Below, in pieces: positions 27,990 through 37,460 of a stretch of DNA of 64,000 bases. Numbering within the stretch: position 1 is the stretch's first letter; every line of letters begins with the position of its first letter. Source of the DNA: Sphingomonas sp. SCN 67-18 (GTDB lineage Bacteria; Pseudomonadota; Alphaproteobacteria; Sphingomonadales; Sphingomonadaceae); NCBI RefSeq assembly GCF_001724715.1, contig NZ_MEFG01000017.1, forward strand, positions 1 to 64,000, given 5' to 3'. A program made the position numbers and the translations under genes. The notes beneath the pieces are model-generated. The model ran no database searches. It had not been told where the DNA came from and saw only the letters and a program-made list of their open reading frames with translations.

Positions 27990-28928
27990 TCAAAGCTGCT
28001 TCGCCAGCGCTTCCAGATCGTCCATCGTCAGCACGCTGCTCGTCTCCACCTCGCCCGTGCTGCTGCGCTTGACCATCGGCGACAGCACCTTGCCGCCAAA
28101 TTCCACGAAATGCGTCACGCCCGCCGCTTCCATGGCGATCACCGACTCGCGCCAGCGGACCAGCCCGGTCACCTGCTCGACCAGCAGCGCGCGGATCCGG
28201 TCCGCGTCCGCCACCGGCGCGGCGGTGACGTTGGCGAACAGCGGCACCAGCGGCGCGCGCAGCGCCGCCTCGGCCAGCGCCGCCGCCATCGCATCCGCGG
28301 CGGGCTGCATCAGCGGGCAATGGAATGGCGCCGATACCGGCAGCAGGATGGCCCGTTTCGCGCCATGTTCCTTCGCCAGCGGCACCGCCCGCTCAACAGC
28401 GCCCTTGTGGCCGGAAATCACCACCTGCGAAGGGTCGTTGTCATTGGCGACGCAGCAGACCTCGCCCTCCGCCGCCGCATCGGCAATGGCCTGCGCGGTG
28501 GCGATGTCGGCGCCCAATATCGCCGCCATGCCGCCCACGCCCACCGGCACCGCCGCCTGCATCGCCTGCCCGCGCAGCTTCAGCAGCCGCGCCGTCGTCG
28601 CCAGCTCCAGCGTCCCGGCGGCGCAGAGCGCGCTATATTCGCCCAGGCTGTGCCCGGCGACGAAATCCGCCTTGTCGGCCAGCTTCAGCCCGCCTCCCTG
28701 TTCCAGCACCCGCAAGGTGGCGATCGCATTGGCCATGATCGCGGGCTGGGCGTTCTCGGTCAGGGTCAGCTGGTCGTCCGGCCCCTCCGTCATCAGCCGG
28801 AACAGATTCTGGCCCAGCGCATCGTCCACTTCCTGGAATACGGCGCGCGCCGCGGCGCTCGCCTCCGCCAGCGCCTTGCCCATGCCGACGGCCTGGCTGC
28901 CTTGCCCCGGAAAGATGAATGCGCGCAT
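27990..28928 (-). CDS. fabD: Malonyl-CoA:ACP transacylase FabD
   Basis: Loads malonyl groups onto ACP. 312 aa from MRAFIFPGQGSQAVGMG. The active-site Ser94 lies in GHSLGEYSAL; Gln in GQGSQ and the C-terminal His in SAPFHCPLM complete the catalytic features. The start at 28928 is the family norm; a longer upstream frame is Pro-rich and unlikely. First gene of the fabD-fabG-acpP-fabF set and divergent from rpsF across a 224-base gap. Confidence 0.96.
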   Translation of the reverse strand: MRAFIFPGQGSQAVGMGKALAEASAAARAVFQEVDDALGQNLFRLMTEGPDDQLTLTENAQPAIMANAIATLRVLEQGGGLKLADKADFVAGHSLGEYSALCAAGTLELATTARLLKLRGQAMQAAVPVGVGGMAAILGADIATAQAIADAAAEGEVCCVANDNDPSQVVISGHKGAVERAVPLAKEHGAKRAILLPVSAPFHCPLMQPAADAMAAALAEAALRAPLVPLFANVTAAPVADADRIRALLVEQVTGLVRWRESVIAMEAAGVTHFVEFGGKVLSPMVKRSSTGEVETSSVLTMDDLEALAKQL

Positions 28929-29152
28929 GTTCTGGTCCCCGAATGGTCTGGCAGGCGGGTTAGAAAGGACCGGCGGCGGTGGCAAGGCCAGGCTTGCCTT
29001 TCGCCGCCTTTTCGGCCAAAGAGCGCGGCGTCGGGGTGGGAAGCCAGTCTTTCCGCCCCCGATTTGTTTTTGCGTAACGAACTGGAACGATAGCCGGAGG
29101 GGCGTCCGCGCGGTGCGGCGTCAGCGATCGGCCAATATAAGGAAATGCGAGC

Positions 29153-29575
29153 ATGGCTCTGTACGAGCATGTGTTTCTCGCGCGTCAGGATCTGGCCCAG
29201 GCCCAGGTCGATGCGCTGGCGGAAGCCGCCACCAAGATCATCGAGGACAATAAGGGCAAGGTCGTCAAGACCGAGACCTGGGGCCTGCGCGGCATGGCGT
29301 ACAAGATCGCCAAGAACCGCAAGGCGCACTATGTCCTGCTCGATATCGACGCCCCTGCCGGCGTCGTCGCCGAACTGGAACGCCAGACCGCGATCAACGA
29401 AGACATCATCCGCTACATGACCATCAAGGTCGACGCGCACGAAGCCGGCCCGTCGGTGATGATGCGCAAGAGCGAGCGCAGCGAGCGCGGCGGCCGTGGT
29501 GAGCGCGGCGGCCGTGAAGGCGGCCGCGACCGTGATGACCGTCCCCGTCGCGACCGCGACGGCGATGACGCGTAA
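29153..29575 (+). CDS. rpsF: 30S ribosomal protein S6
   Basis: 140 aa. The S6 fold covers residues 1-100 ([22 protein letters not shown] through [14 protein letters not shown]), ending with the conserved RYMTIKV strand. The tail from about residue 104 is a low-complexity Arg/Gly/Asp/Glu-rich extension (for example [20 protein letters not shown]), common in alphaproteobacterial S6. S6 binds S18 on the platform of the 30S subunit. It leads the rpsF-rpsR-rplI operon, and its leader may be used for autoregulation, though I cannot verify such a structure. Confidence 0.96.
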   Translation: MALYEHVFLARQDLAQAQVDALAEAATKIIEDNKGKVVKTETWGLRGMAYKIAKNRKAHYVLLDIDAPAGVVAELERQTAINEDIIRYMTIKVDAHEAGPSVMMRKSERSERGGRGERGGREGGRDRDDRPRRDRDGDDA

Positions 29576-29589
29576 GGAGAAATTGAACC

Positions 29590-29814
29590 ATGGCACGCCC
29601 ATTCTTCCGCCGCCGCAAAAGCTGCCCCTTCTCCGCGAAGGACGCGCCCCGGATCGATTATAAGGACGTCCGGCTGCTCCAGGGCTTCGTGTCCGAGCGC
29701 GGCAAGATCGTCCCCAGCCGCATCACCGCGGTTTCAGCCAAGAAGCAGCGCGAACTCGCCAAGGCGATCAAGCGCGCCCGTCATATCGGGCTGCTTCCCT
29801 ACATCGTGAAATAA
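29590..29814 (+). CDS. rpsR: 30S ribosomal protein S18
   Basis: 74 aa basic protein with the classic S18 sequence: [20 protein letters not shown] near the start, then [44 protein letters not shown]. It binds S6 and the central domain of 16S rRNA. AAGGAG stands before the ATG. It sits 14 bases after rpsF and 12 bases before rplI. Confidence 0.97.
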   Translation: MARPFFRRRKSCPFSAKDAPRIDYKDVRLLQGFVSERGKIVPSRITAVSAKKQRELAKAIKRARHIGLLPYIVK

Positions 29815-29826
29815 GGAGCTGATCCG

Positions 29827-30438
29827 ATGGATGTGATTTTGCTCGAACGCGTCGAAAAGCTCGGCAAGATCGGAGACGTCGTCTCCGTGAAGGCCGGTTT
29901 CGCCCGCAATTACCTGCTGCCGAACAAGAAGGCGCTGCGCGCCAACGAAGCCAATAAGAAGGTCTTCGAAGCCAACCGCGCGACGATCGAGGCTGAAAAC
30001 GCCACCCGCCGCACCCAGGCCGAAAAGGACGCCACCGGCGTCGACGGCAAGGCGGTGACGCTGATCCGCCAGGCATCGAACACCGGCCAGCTCTACGGTT
30101 CGGTTTCGGTCCGCGACATCGCCGAGGCGCTGGAAGCCGAAGGCGCGAAGGTCGCCAAGAACCAGATCGTGCTCGATCGGCCGATCAAGGCGATCGGCGT
30201 CAACGAAGTCCGCGTGCAGCTGCACCCGGAGGTGTCGGTGACGATCAAGGTGAACGTCGCCCGCTCGCCGGAGGAAGCCGAGCTTCAGTCGCAGGGCGTC
30301 GACGTAATGGCCGAAATGTTCGAAAAGGACGAAAGCGGCTTCACCGAGGATTTCGATCCCAATGCCGAGCCGGGCGACCTTTCCGCGATCAACCGCGAGG
30401 AAGCGCCGGCCGAGGGCGAGGAGCAGGCGGAAGCCTGA
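29827..30438 (+). CDS. rplI: 50S ribosomal protein L9
   Basis: 203 aa. The N-terminal L9 domain (MDVILLERVEKLGKIGDVVSVKAGFARNYLLPNKKAL) is followed by the long connecting helix and the C-terminal domain (NQIVLDRPIKAIGVNEVRVQLHPEVSVTIKVNVARS). An acidic tail of about 50 residues, rich in Glu and Asp, extends the usual 150-aa protein, as often seen in alphaproteobacteria. AAGGAG is present upstream. A strong bidirectional terminator follows. Confidence 0.97.
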   Translation: MDVILLERVEKLGKIGDVVSVKAGFARNYLLPNKKALRANEANKKVFEANRATIEAENATRRTQAEKDATGVDGKAVTLIRQASNTGQLYGSVSVRDIAEALEAEGAKVAKNQIVLDRPIKAIGVNEVRVQLHPEVSVTIKVNVARSPEEAELQSQGVDVMAEMFEKDESGFTEDFDPNAEPGDLSAINREEAPAEGEEQAEA

Positions 30439-30461
30439 TCCCACCCGCCAGGAGCATAAAG

Positions 30462-30501
30462 AAAGGGCCGCCCGATCATCTGACCGGGCGGCCCTTTTTT
30501 A
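30462..30501 (+). terminator. Strong rho-independent terminator of rpsF-rpsR-rplI (bidirectional)
   Basis: AAAGGGCCGCCCG (30462-30474) and CGGGCGGCCCTTT (30485-30497) form a perfect 13-bp stem around a 10-base loop. T continues to 30500. On the reverse strand the stem is followed by TTTCTTTATG, so it can also end pckA transcription. Confidence 0.93.
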
Positions 30502-30520
30502 TGGCCATTGCCGCCGAGGT

Positions 30521-32119
30521 TCAGGCCGCGCGCGGTGCGCTGGCCCGCACGCTCTCGTCGACATGCTCGGCAAACTGGGCGAAGTTCTCGATGAAGAGAC
30601 CGACCAGCTTCTGCGCCGTCGCATCATACTCCGCCTTGTCCGCCCAGGTCTGGCGCGGATCGAGGATGGCCGGCTCCACCCCCGCCACGCTCACCGGCAC
30701 CTTGAACCCGAAATTGGGATCGATGCGGAACTCCGCATCGTTCAGGCTGCCGTCCAGCGCGGCGTTCAGCAGCGCGCGCGTCGCCTTGATCGGCATCCGC
30801 TTGCCCACGCCATATTTGCCGCCGGTCCAGCCGGTGTTGACCAGCCAGCAATCGACCCCACCCTTGGCGATCCGCTCCTTCAGCAAATTGCCGTAGATGG
30901 AGGGGTGGCGCGGCATGAAAGGCGCGCCGAAACAGGTGGAAAAGGTCGCTTCCGGCTCGGTCACGCCAATCTCCGTGCCGGCCACCTTGGCGGTGTAGCC
31001 GGACAGGAAATGATACATGGCCTGGTCCGGGGTCAGCTTGGCGATCGGCGGCAGCACCCCAAAGGCGTCCGCCGTCAGCATGATGACGTTGCGGGGCACC
31101 GGCCCCATATTCTCCGCCGACGCGTTGGGAATGAAATCGATCGGATAGGCGCCGCGCGTATTTTCGGCCTTGCTGGCGTCATCCAGGTCCAGCTTGCGCG
31201 TGTCCGGGTCGATCACGACATTTTCCAGCACGGTGCCGAACCGCCGGGTTGTGGCGTAGATCTCCGGCTCCGCCTCTTCGGACAGGCGGATCATCTTGGC
31301 ATAGCAACCGCCTTCGAAATTGAAGACCGCGGTGTCGGACCAGCCATGCTCGTCATCGCCGATCAGCGTCCGGCTGGCATCGGCCGAAAGGGTGGTCTTG
31401 CCGGTGCCGGAAAGGCCGAAGAACACCGCCGTGTCGCCCTTGGGACCGATATTGGCGGAACAGTGCATCGGCATGATGCCGTCCACCGGCAGCTTGTAGT
31501 TGAGGATGCCGAAAACCGACTTCTTCATCTCGCCCGCATAGCGCGTGCCGCCGATCAGGATCAGCTTCTCGCTGAAGTTGACGGCAACCACGGTTTCGGA
31601 CCGCGTGCCGTGCCGCGCCGGGTCCGCCTTGAAGCTCGGCAGGTCGATGATCGTGAACTCCGGCTCGAAGCCGGCCAGCGCCTGCGACTCGGGGCGCACC
31701 AGCAGCGTGCGGATGAACAGATTGTGCCAGGCAAGCTCGTTGATCACGCGCACCCGCACCCGGTGCTCCGGCTGCGATCCGCCGAACAGGTCCTGTACGA
31801 ACAGTGTGTCGATGCCGGCCAAATGCTGAATGAAATCAGCCTTCAAGGTAGCGAAATGAGCAGGCGTCATCGCCTTGTTCGTCGCGCCCCACCAGATGTT
31901 TTCCTCGGTTTCCGTATCTCTGACAATGAACTTGTCCTTCGCGGAACGGCCGGTATGTTTCCCCGTATCGACGACCAGCGGGCCGTGTTCGGCCAACAGG
32001 CCTTCGCCGCGCGAAAGCGCATGTTCGACCAGTGGAGCCGTGGGCAGGTTCCAGTGGATGGCAGCGCTTGTTTCAATGCCTTGACGTGAAAGCGTAAAGG
32101 CGGGGGCGGGGTTCGCCAC
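30521..32119 (-). CDS. pckA: Phosphoenolpyruvate carboxykinase (ATP)
   Basis: Converts oxaloacetate and ATP to phosphoenolpyruvate, CO2 and ADP, the entry to gluconeogenesis. Predicted 532 aa from a GTG start ([19 protein letters not shown]), chosen because AGGAG lies eight bases upstream. Kinase-1a (P-loop) motif [13 protein letters not shown], the kinase-2 region IGDDEHGW, and [10 protein letters not shown] with [11 protein letters not shown] are all present. It is divergent from chvI. This arrangement is well known in alphaproteobacteria, where ChvG/ChvI influences pckA expression. Confidence 0.95.
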   Translation of the reverse strand: MANPAPAFTLSRQGIETSAAIHWNLPTAPLVEHALSRGEGLLAEHGPLVVDTGKHTGRSAKDKFIVRDTETEENIWWGATNKAMTPAHFATLKADFIQHLAGIDTLFVQDLFGGSQPEHRVRVRVINELAWHNLFIRTLLVRPESQALAGFEPEFTIIDLPSFKADPARHGTRSETVVAVNFSEKLILIGGTRYAGEMKKSVFGILNYKLPVDGIMPMHCSANIGPKGDTAVFFGLSGTGKTTLSADASRTLIGDDEHGWSDTAVFNFEGGCYAKMIRLSEEAEPEIYATTRRFGTVLENVVIDPDTRKLDLDDASKAENTRGAYPIDFIPNASAENMGPVPRNVIMLTADAFGVLPPIAKLTPDQAMYHFLSGYTAKVAGTEIGVTEPEATFSTCFGAPFMPRHPSIYGNLLKERIAKGGVDCWLVNTGWTGGKYGVGKRMPIKATRALLNAALDGSLNDAEFRIDPNFGFKVPVSVAGVEPAILDPRQTWADKAEYDATAQKLVGLFIENFAQFAEHVDESVRASAPRAA

Positions 32120-32263
32120 GATCCATTCTCCTGTGTGCACGTTGAATTGGGCGAGCCGCAGCCCGCCGGGAAATGCGTGCAGGCATATCCGACGCCCCCC
32201 GACACGGTCAAATGCCTCATTGGAAATTTGCACGACCTTGCGGTCGCCGGGGCGTTTCCATTG

Positions 32264-32282
32264 CCCAAGCGAGGCGCTTGGG
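32264..32282. repeat. Perfect inverted repeat upstream of chvI
   Basis: CCCAAGCG-AGG-CGCTTGGG, eight-base arms with a three-base spacer, in the pckA/chvI divergent gap, 37 bases before chvI. It could be a protein-binding site or a leader hairpin for either transcript. Confidence 0.5.
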
Positions 32283-32319
32283 TTAGGCATCGCCCCTTCG
32301 CAACGGCGCGGGACAGGAC

Positions 32320-33027
32320 ATGGCGGCAACGATCGCGCTCGTCGATGACGATCGCAACATCCTGACCTCGGTTTCGCTGGCGCTGCAGGCCGAAGGTTTC
32401 ATCACCCGGCTCTATTCCGATGGCGAGGCCGCCCTGAAGGCGCTGGTGGACAACCCGCCGGACCTTGCCGTGTGCGACATCAAGATGCCCAAGATGGACG
32501 GACTGGAGCTGCTCCGCCGGCTGCGTGAGAAAAGCGCCCTGCCCGTCATCTTCCTGACCTCCAAGGACGACGAGCTGGACGAGGCGCTGGGCCTCGCCAT
32601 GGGCGCGGACGATTATATCGCCAAACCCTTTTCCCAACGGCTGCTGATCGCGCGCATTCGCGCCATCCTGCGCCGGGCGGATTATGCCCGCCAGCCCGCC
32701 GAAGGGGAGGACGCCGTGGCGGTGGAGCCGCTGCTGCGCGGCAAGCTGGCGATGGACCCGGCCCGCCACCGGGTGAGCTGGGACGGCAAGGACGTGACGC
32801 TGACCGTCACTGAATTCCTCATCCTCGAATCGCTGGCGGCCCGCCCCGGCGTGGTCAAATCCCGCAACCAGCTCATGGACGCCGCCTATCAGGACGATGT
32901 CTATGTCGACGATCGCACCATCGACAGCCACATCAAACGCCTTCGCCGCAAGTTCCGCCAGGTCGACCCGCAGTTCGAAGGAATCGAGACGCTCTATGGC
33001 GCCGGATACAGATTTTCCGAGGACTGA
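32320..33027 (+). CDS. chvI: Response regulator ChvI (OmpR/PhoB family)
   Basis: 235 aa. Receiver domain with the acidic cluster DDD at 9-11, phosphoacceptor Asp53 in [15 protein letters not shown], Thr-Ser after IFLT, and Lys in [13 protein letters not shown]. The C-terminal winged helix shows [27 protein letters not shown] and a wing ending [35 protein letters not shown] is typical of ChvI/ExoI proteins, which control envelope, acid and polysaccharide responses. It overlaps chvG by 32 bases. Confidence 0.93.
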   Translation: MAATIALVDDDRNILTSVSLALQAEGFITRLYSDGEAALKALVDNPPDLAVCDIKMPKMDGLELLRRLREKSALPVIFLTSKDDELDEALGLAMGADDYIAKPFSQRLLIARIRAILRRADYARQPAEGEDAVAVEPLLRGKLAMDPARHRVSWDGKDVTLTVTEFLILESLAARPGVVKSRNQLMDAAYQDDVYVDDRTIDSHIKRLRRKFRQVDPQFEGIETLYGAGYRFSED

Positions 33028-34573
33028 CGATCCGGACCTGTCGCTGCGCTGGTCCGGCCGCATCTCGCTCACCCGGCGGATATTGGCGGTCAACATCTTC
33101 GCGCTGGCTTTGCTCGCCGGCGGCTTCTTCTATCTGGACAGCTACCGCGTCCGCCTGATCGACGATCGCATCGCCCGCGCGGAGCGGGAGGCCGGGCTGA
33201 TCGCGCAGGCTTTGGAGGCCGCCCCCGCGCGACTGAGGCCGGAACTGCTGGGTGATTTCGGCGACCGCACCGGCACCCGCCTGCGCCTCTACACGGCGGA
33301 CGGCGCCCTGATGCTGGACAGCTGGCAGGTCCGCGCGCCCAACTACACGCTGCGCGACCCTGCGGAGGAAGCGTGGCAGCGCCATGTCGCGCGCTTCATG
33401 GACCGGGCCATCGATTTCGTCGTCTCCGCCCCGCCGCTCCCCGCCTTCGCGGAACCGGCGCATGACGTCATGGCGGCATGGCCTCTTTTGGGTCAGGCGC
33501 AGAAGATGGGCCGTCCAGAGGCCCGGCTGCTGCTCGCCCCGGACCGCACGCCGATGATCGAGGCCGGCGCACGGGTCGGTGCCGGCGGCGATGCGGTGCT
33601 GATGACCACAAATGCCCGCGACATCACCCGCATCGTGCGTGAGGAGCGGCTGCGGCTGGGCATCGTTCTGGGCATCGCCACACTGCTTTCGGTGCTGCTC
33701 TCGCTGTTCCTCGCGCGCACCATCGTGCGGCCGCTGCGCCGGCTGGCCCGCGCCGCCGTGCGGGTGCGGCTCGGCCGGGCGCGCGAAGTGGTGGTGCCCC
33801 GCCTGCCATCCCGCCGCGACGAGATCGGCCTGCTCGCGCGCGCCCTGTCGGACATGAGTCAGGCGCTCCGCATCCGCATCGACGCCACGGAGGCCTTTGC
33901 TGCGGACGTGACGCACGAGCTGAAGAACCCCCTCGCCTCGCTCCGGTCGGCGGTGGACGCGCTTGGCACGATCCGCGATCCGGACGCTCAGCGCCAGCTG
34001 CTGGCCATCGTCGCGGACGATGTGCGGCGGCTGGACCGGCTGATCACCGACATCGCCGAGGCGTCCCGGCTGGATGCCCAGCTTTCCCGCGCGCACTTCG
34101 AGCCGGTCGACCTCGGCCCGCTGATCGAGGCAATGCTCGCGGCCCGCGAGGCGCGCGAAGGGCTGTCCGATCCGCGGGTCGCCTTCGCCCGCCCGCGCAA
34201 GGGCGTCGCCGTGGTGATGGGCGAGGAATCGCGGCTGGTGCGGGTGATCGACAATCTGCTGGACAACGCCCTCTCCTTCTCGCCGCCCGGTGGCCTGGTC
34301 CAGATCGTCGCGACGCGGGTGGGGGATGAGGTCATCATCCTCGTCAAGGATGAGGGGCCGGGCGTGCCGGTCGAGGCCCGCCAGGCCATTTTCCGCCGCT
34401 TCCACAGCGACCGGCCAAAGGAAGACGCCTTCGGCCGCCATTCCGGGCTGGGACTTGCCATCGCCAAGACGATCGTCGAGGGCCATAATGGCACGATCGA
34501 GGTCGAAGCCCGGGAGGACGGCGCAACCGGCGCCTGCTTCACCATCCGGCTCCCGGCGGCGACGGAGGAGTAA
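32996..34573 (+). CDS. chvG: Sensor histidine kinase ChvG
   Basis: 525 aa. Membrane helix 1 ([16 protein letters not shown], about 33-47), a periplasmic sensor of about 175 residues, membrane helix 2 ([20 protein letters not shown], 221-240), a HAMP linker, then the H-box with His307 in [18 protein letters not shown]. Kinase boxes follow: N-box [14 protein letters not shown]1 DEGPGVP, and G2 [16 protein letters not shown]. In Rhizobiales the periplasmic regulator ExoR holds ChvG in check; no exoR gene is nearby here. The next gene, hprK, begins one base after its stop. Confidence 0.93.
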   Translation: MAPDTDFPRTDDPDLSLRWSGRISLTRRILAVNIFALALLAGGFFYLDSYRVRLIDDRIARAEREAGLIAQALEAAPARLRPELLGDFGDRTGTRLRLYTADGALMLDSWQVRAPNYTLRDPAEEAWQRHVARFMDRAIDFVVSAPPLPAFAEPAHDVMAAWPLLGQAQKMGRPEARLLLAPDRTPMIEAGARVGAGGDAVLMTTNARDITRIVREERLRLGIVLGIATLLSVLLSLFLARTIVRPLRRLARAAVRVRLGRAREVVVPRLPSRRDEIGLLARALSDMSQALRIRIDATEAFAADVTHELKNPLASLRSAVDALGTIRDPDAQRQLLAIVADDVRRLDRLITDIAEASRLDAQLSRAHFEPVDLGPLIEAMLAAREAREGLSDPRVAFARPRKGVAVVMGEESRLVRVIDNLLDNALSFSPPGGLVQIVATRVGDEVIILVKDEGPGVPVEARQAIFRRFHSDRPKEDAFGRHSGLGLAIAKTIVEGHNGTIEVEAREDGATGACFTIRLPAATEE

Positions 34574-34574
34574 T

Positions 34575-35003
34575 ATGGGCGGTCTTTCGTCGGAACGGCT
34601 CCACGCATCCTGCGTGGCGATCGGCGGCCGCGCGGTGCTGATCGAGGGGCCGTCCGGCAGCGGCAAGTCCGATCTCGCCCTGCGGCTGATCGACCGGGGC
34701 GCCGTGCTGGTCAGCGACGATTACACGCTGGTCACGCGCGACGGCGGGCAGCTGACCGCCAGCGCCCCCGCCACCATTGCCGGGCAGATCGAGGTGCGCG
34801 GCCTCGGCATCGTGCCGACCGCCCATCAGGGCGCCGTGCCTATCGCGCTGATCATTACTCTCGCGCGCACCGTGGAACGGATGCCGGAACCGCAGACGCG
34901 CACCATGGCGGGGGTCACCCTCCCCGTGGTCGCCGTCGCCGGGCTGGAGGCATCCGCGCCGATCAAGGTCGAGCTGGCGCTGCGCATGGGTGGCGTGCAG
35001 TGA
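34575..35003 (+). CDS. hprK: HPr kinase/phosphorylase, short C-terminal-domain form
   Basis: 142 aa, lacking the N-terminal domain of Gram-positive HprK, as is usual in alphaproteobacteria. The P-loop GPSGSGKS spans 25-32; DRGAVLVSDDYTL carries the catalytic Asp pair; and ARTVERMPEPQT is the C-terminal helix region. It should phosphorylate and dephosphorylate HPr at Ser46, and the HPr encoded 1.4 kb downstream has a serine at exactly that position. It lies between chvG and rapZ, and its stop overlaps the rapZ GTG start. Confidence 0.92.
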   Translation: MGGLSSERLHASCVAIGGRAVLIEGPSGSGKSDLALRLIDRGAVLVSDDYTLVTRDGGQLTASAPATIAGQIEVRGLGIVPTAHQGAVPIALIITLARTVERMPEPQTRTMAGVTLPVVAVAGLEASAPIKVELALRMGGVQ

Positions 35004-35911
35004 GCGCCGCCCGGCCCAAGCGCATCCTGCTGGTCACCGGCATGTCCGGGGCCGGCAAGTCGACGGCGCTGAACACGCTGGAGGATCTTGGCTGGGAAGT
35101 GGTCGACAACCTGCCGCTGGCGCTGCTCGACCGGCTGCTGGGCACGCCCCCGCCGGAAGGCGCCGGGGATGACGACCGTCCGCTCGCCTTCGGCATGGAT
35201 ACGCGGACCCGGGGGTTCGATGCCGATGCGGTGATCCGACGAATCACCCGGCTGCGCGCCGCCGGCATCTACGACATTTCCACCCTTTTCCTCGATTGCG
35301 GCGGCGCGGAACTGGAACGCCGCTATTCCGAGACGCGGCGCCGGCACCCGCTGGCGCTGGATCGCCCGGCCAGCGACGGCATTGCCCGCGAACGCGAGAT
35401 TCTCGCGCCGCTCCGCCTGTGGTTCGACCATGTCCTTGATACCACCGCGCTTTCCAGCAACGAGCTGCAGCACGACATTCGCGCCCGCTTTGCCGGAGAA
35501 CAGGGCGCGGCAACCACGCTGCTGGTGACGTCATTCGGCTTCGCGCGCGGCCTGCCCCGCAATGCCGATCTGGTGTTCGACATGCGTTTCCTGCGCAATC
35601 CCCATTGGGACAGGCATTTGCGCCCGCTCACCGGGCTGGACCCGGAAGTGGGCGAATATATCGCAGAGGATCCCGCCTATGCCGAGGCGGTGGACAGGAT
35701 CGGCGGGCTGCTGGAAATGCTGCTTCCCCGCTACCGGCGTGAAGGCAAGGCCTATGTCACGGTGGCGATCGGCTGTACCGGGGGGAGACATAGATCGGTC
35801 CATGTCGCCGAACAGGTCGCTCAACGGTTGCGCGAGGCGGGATTTTCGCCCACGGTTGCCCACCGCGATCTGGCGTCCCGGCCGAAGGACGCGATCGAAC
35901 AACAGCACTAA
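35000..35911 (+). CDS. rapZ: RapZ/YvcJ family nucleotide-binding RNase adaptor
   Basis: 303 aa with a GTG start overlapping the hprK stop. Walker A is GMSGAGKS (14-21). The C-terminal domain retains the conserved IGCTGGRHRSVHVAEQVAQRL segment that forms the ligand-binding face in E. coli RapZ. In E. coli RapZ guides RNase E to the GlmZ small RNA; in other bacteria homologues have different roles, so target RNAs here are unknown. Proximity to hprK, manX and ptsH matches the alphaproteobacterial PTS-Ntr-type cluster. Confidence 0.92.
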   Translation: MSAARPKRILLVTGMSGAGKSTALNTLEDLGWEVVDNLPLALLDRLLGTPPPEGAGDDDRPLAFGMDTRTRGFDADAVIRRITRLRAAGIYDISTLFLDCGGAELERRYSETRRRHPLALDRPASDGIAREREILAPLRLWFDHVLDTTALSSNELQHDIRARFAGEQGAATTLLVTSFGFARGLPRNADLVFDMRFLRNPHWDRHLRPLTGLDPEVGEYIAEDPAYAEAVDRIGGLLEMLLPRYRREGKAYVTVAIGCTGGRHRSVHVAEQVAQRLREAGFSPTVAHRDLASRPKDAIEQQH

Positions 35912-35954
35912 CGCGCGATGTGGCGCCGGATATGAAGCGGATATAGAGGAATAA

Positions 35955-36359
35955 ATGATCGGACTGGTGCTGGTGACGCATGGACGGCTCGCGGCCGAGT
36001 TCGTTGTCGCGATGGAGCATGTCGTCGGGCCGCAGACCGCGGTGGAGGCGATCTGCATCGGGCCGGACGATGACATGGAGCTGCGCCGGGGCGACATTGC
36101 CGCCGCGATCGAATCGGTCGAGGCCGGGCGTGGCGTCATCGTCCTCACCGACCTGTTCGGCGGCACCCCGTCCAACCTCGCCATTTCGCTGATGAAGCCG
36201 GGCCAGGTGGAGGTTATCGCCGGCATCAACCTACCGATGCTGATCCGCCTGGAAGGCGCGCGCAAGACCATGGACGTCAAGGAAGCCGTGGCCGCCGCGC
36301 GCGAGGCGGGGCGCAAATACATCTCTGTCGCGTCGGAAGTGCTTGGCGAGGCCGCATGA
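35955..36359 (+). CDS. manX: PTS EIIA component of the mannose/fructose family
   Basis: 134 aa. The phosphorylatable His9 is in VLVTHGRLAAEF, and GVIVLTDLFGGTPSNLA is the second family signature. No EIIB/EIIC transporter genes are close, so this is a regulatory EIIA that receives phosphate from HPr rather than a sugar transporter. Its ATG follows GAGG by six bases; the stop overlaps the ptsH start (ATGA). Confidence 0.93.
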   Translation: MIGLVLVTHGRLAAEFVVAMEHVVGPQTAVEAICIGPDDDMELRRGDIAAAIESVEAGRGVIVLTDLFGGTPSNLAISLMKPGQVEVIAGINLPMLIRLEGARKTMDVKEAVAAAREAGRKYISVASEVLGEAA

Positions 36360-36622
36360 TCGCACGCACCGTCCTCATCACCAACAAGCGCGGCCTGCAC
36401 GCCCGGGCCAGCGCCAAATTCGTCACCCTGGCCAGCAGCCTGCCCGCCACGGTGGAGGTGGAAAAGGACGGCGCGCGCGTCACCGGAACGTCGATCATGG
36501 GCCTGATGATGCTGGGCGCGGCAATGGGCGACAGCGTGACGATCAGCGCGGTGGGCGACGGCGCTGAAACCGCCGTGGCGCAACTGGCGGCGCTGGTCGA
36601 AGACAAGTTCGGCGAGGAATAG
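36356..36622 (+). CDS. ptsH: Phosphocarrier protein HPr
   Basis: 88 aa. The phosphotransfer His15 is in RGLHARASAKF, and Ser46, the HprK target, is in GTSIMGLMMLGAAMGD. Having both sites, together with hprK upstream, supports a dual-control HPr. It should receive phosphate from an enzyme I (ptsP/ptsI) encoded outside the window and pass it to the EIIA next door. Confidence 0.95.
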   Translation: MIARTVLITNKRGLHARASAKFVTLASSLPATVEVEKDGARVTGTSIMGLMMLGAAMGDSVTISAVGDGAETAVAQLAALVEDKFGEE

Positions 36623-36632
36623 CGGCCCCGCC

Positions 36633-37433
36633 ATGCCCCGCGAAATCACCGGATTCTCCAACCCGCTAGTCAAGCGGGTGCGCGGCCTGCGCGACAAGAA
36701 GAACCGCCGGCGCGAAGGACTTTTCCTGGCGGAGGGGCTGCGCATCCTCGCCGAGGCGGAGGAAGCGGGCTTCCTGCCGGTCATGCTGTTCTACGCGGGC
36801 GGCAGCGCCAGCCACCCCATCGCCCGGCGGCTGATCGCGGCCACCGAAGCGGCGGGTGGCGACGTCATCGAAACCAGCGCGGATATTCTCCACAAACTGT
36901 CCGGCAAGGATAATCCGCAGACGGTGATCGGCGTCTACCCCGAACGGCTGACCCCGCTCGACGCCATCGATCGCGGCGGCGCGGATATCTGGATCGTCGC
37001 GCAAAGCCTGCGCGATCCCGGCAATCTCGGCACCATCCTGCGGACCGGCGACGCGGTCGGCGCGGGCGGGCTGATCCTGGTCGACGATTGCGTCGATCCT
37101 TTCTCCGTGGAGGCAGTGCGCGCCAGCATGGGCGCGCTGTTCACCCAAAAGATCGCGGCCACCCGCTGGGATGCCTTCATCGGCTGGCTGCGCGCCGGCC
37201 CGGGCCAGCTGGTCGGCACCAGCCTCAACACCGCGCAGGATTATCAGGCGCCGCGCTACGCCGCACCCACCTTCATCCTGGTCGGCAACGAGGCTCACGG
37301 CCTGCCCCCGGCCTATGAGGCGGAATGCGACCTGCTGGTGAAAATGCCGATGCTCGGCAAGGCCGACAGCCTGAACGCGGCGGTGGCGACGGCAGTGATG
37401 GCCTATGAGGTGCTGAACCAGCGGCGGCGGTAG
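36633..37433 (+). CDS. TrmH/SpoU family RNA 2'-O-methyltransferase
   Basis: 266 aa. The N-terminal substrate-binding part (ITGFSNPLVKRVRGLRDKKNRRREGLFLAEGLRILAEA) is typical of 23S rRNA guanosine-2'-O-methyltransferases of the SpoU class. The knotted SAM domain shows SLRDPGNLGTILRTGDAVGAGGLILV, VGNEAHGLPP and KMPMLGKADSLNAAVATAVMAYE (motifs 1-3). The specific site modified (RlmB-like or other) cannot be read from sequence. It starts 10 bases after ptsH and may be in the same transcript. Confidence 0.9.
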   Translation: MPREITGFSNPLVKRVRGLRDKKNRRREGLFLAEGLRILAEAEEAGFLPVMLFYAGGSASHPIARRLIAATEAAGGDVIETSADILHKLSGKDNPQTVIGVYPERLTPLDAIDRGGADIWIVAQSLRDPGNLGTILRTGDAVGAGGLILVDDCVDPFSVEAVRASMGALFTQKIAATRWDAFIGWLRAGPGQLVGTSLNTAQDYQAPRYAAPTFILVGNEAHGLPPAYEAECDLLVKMPMLGKADSLNAAVATAVMAYEVLNQRRR

Positions 37434-37460
37434 CAAGCGCGTCGGCCCCCGACAGACGCC

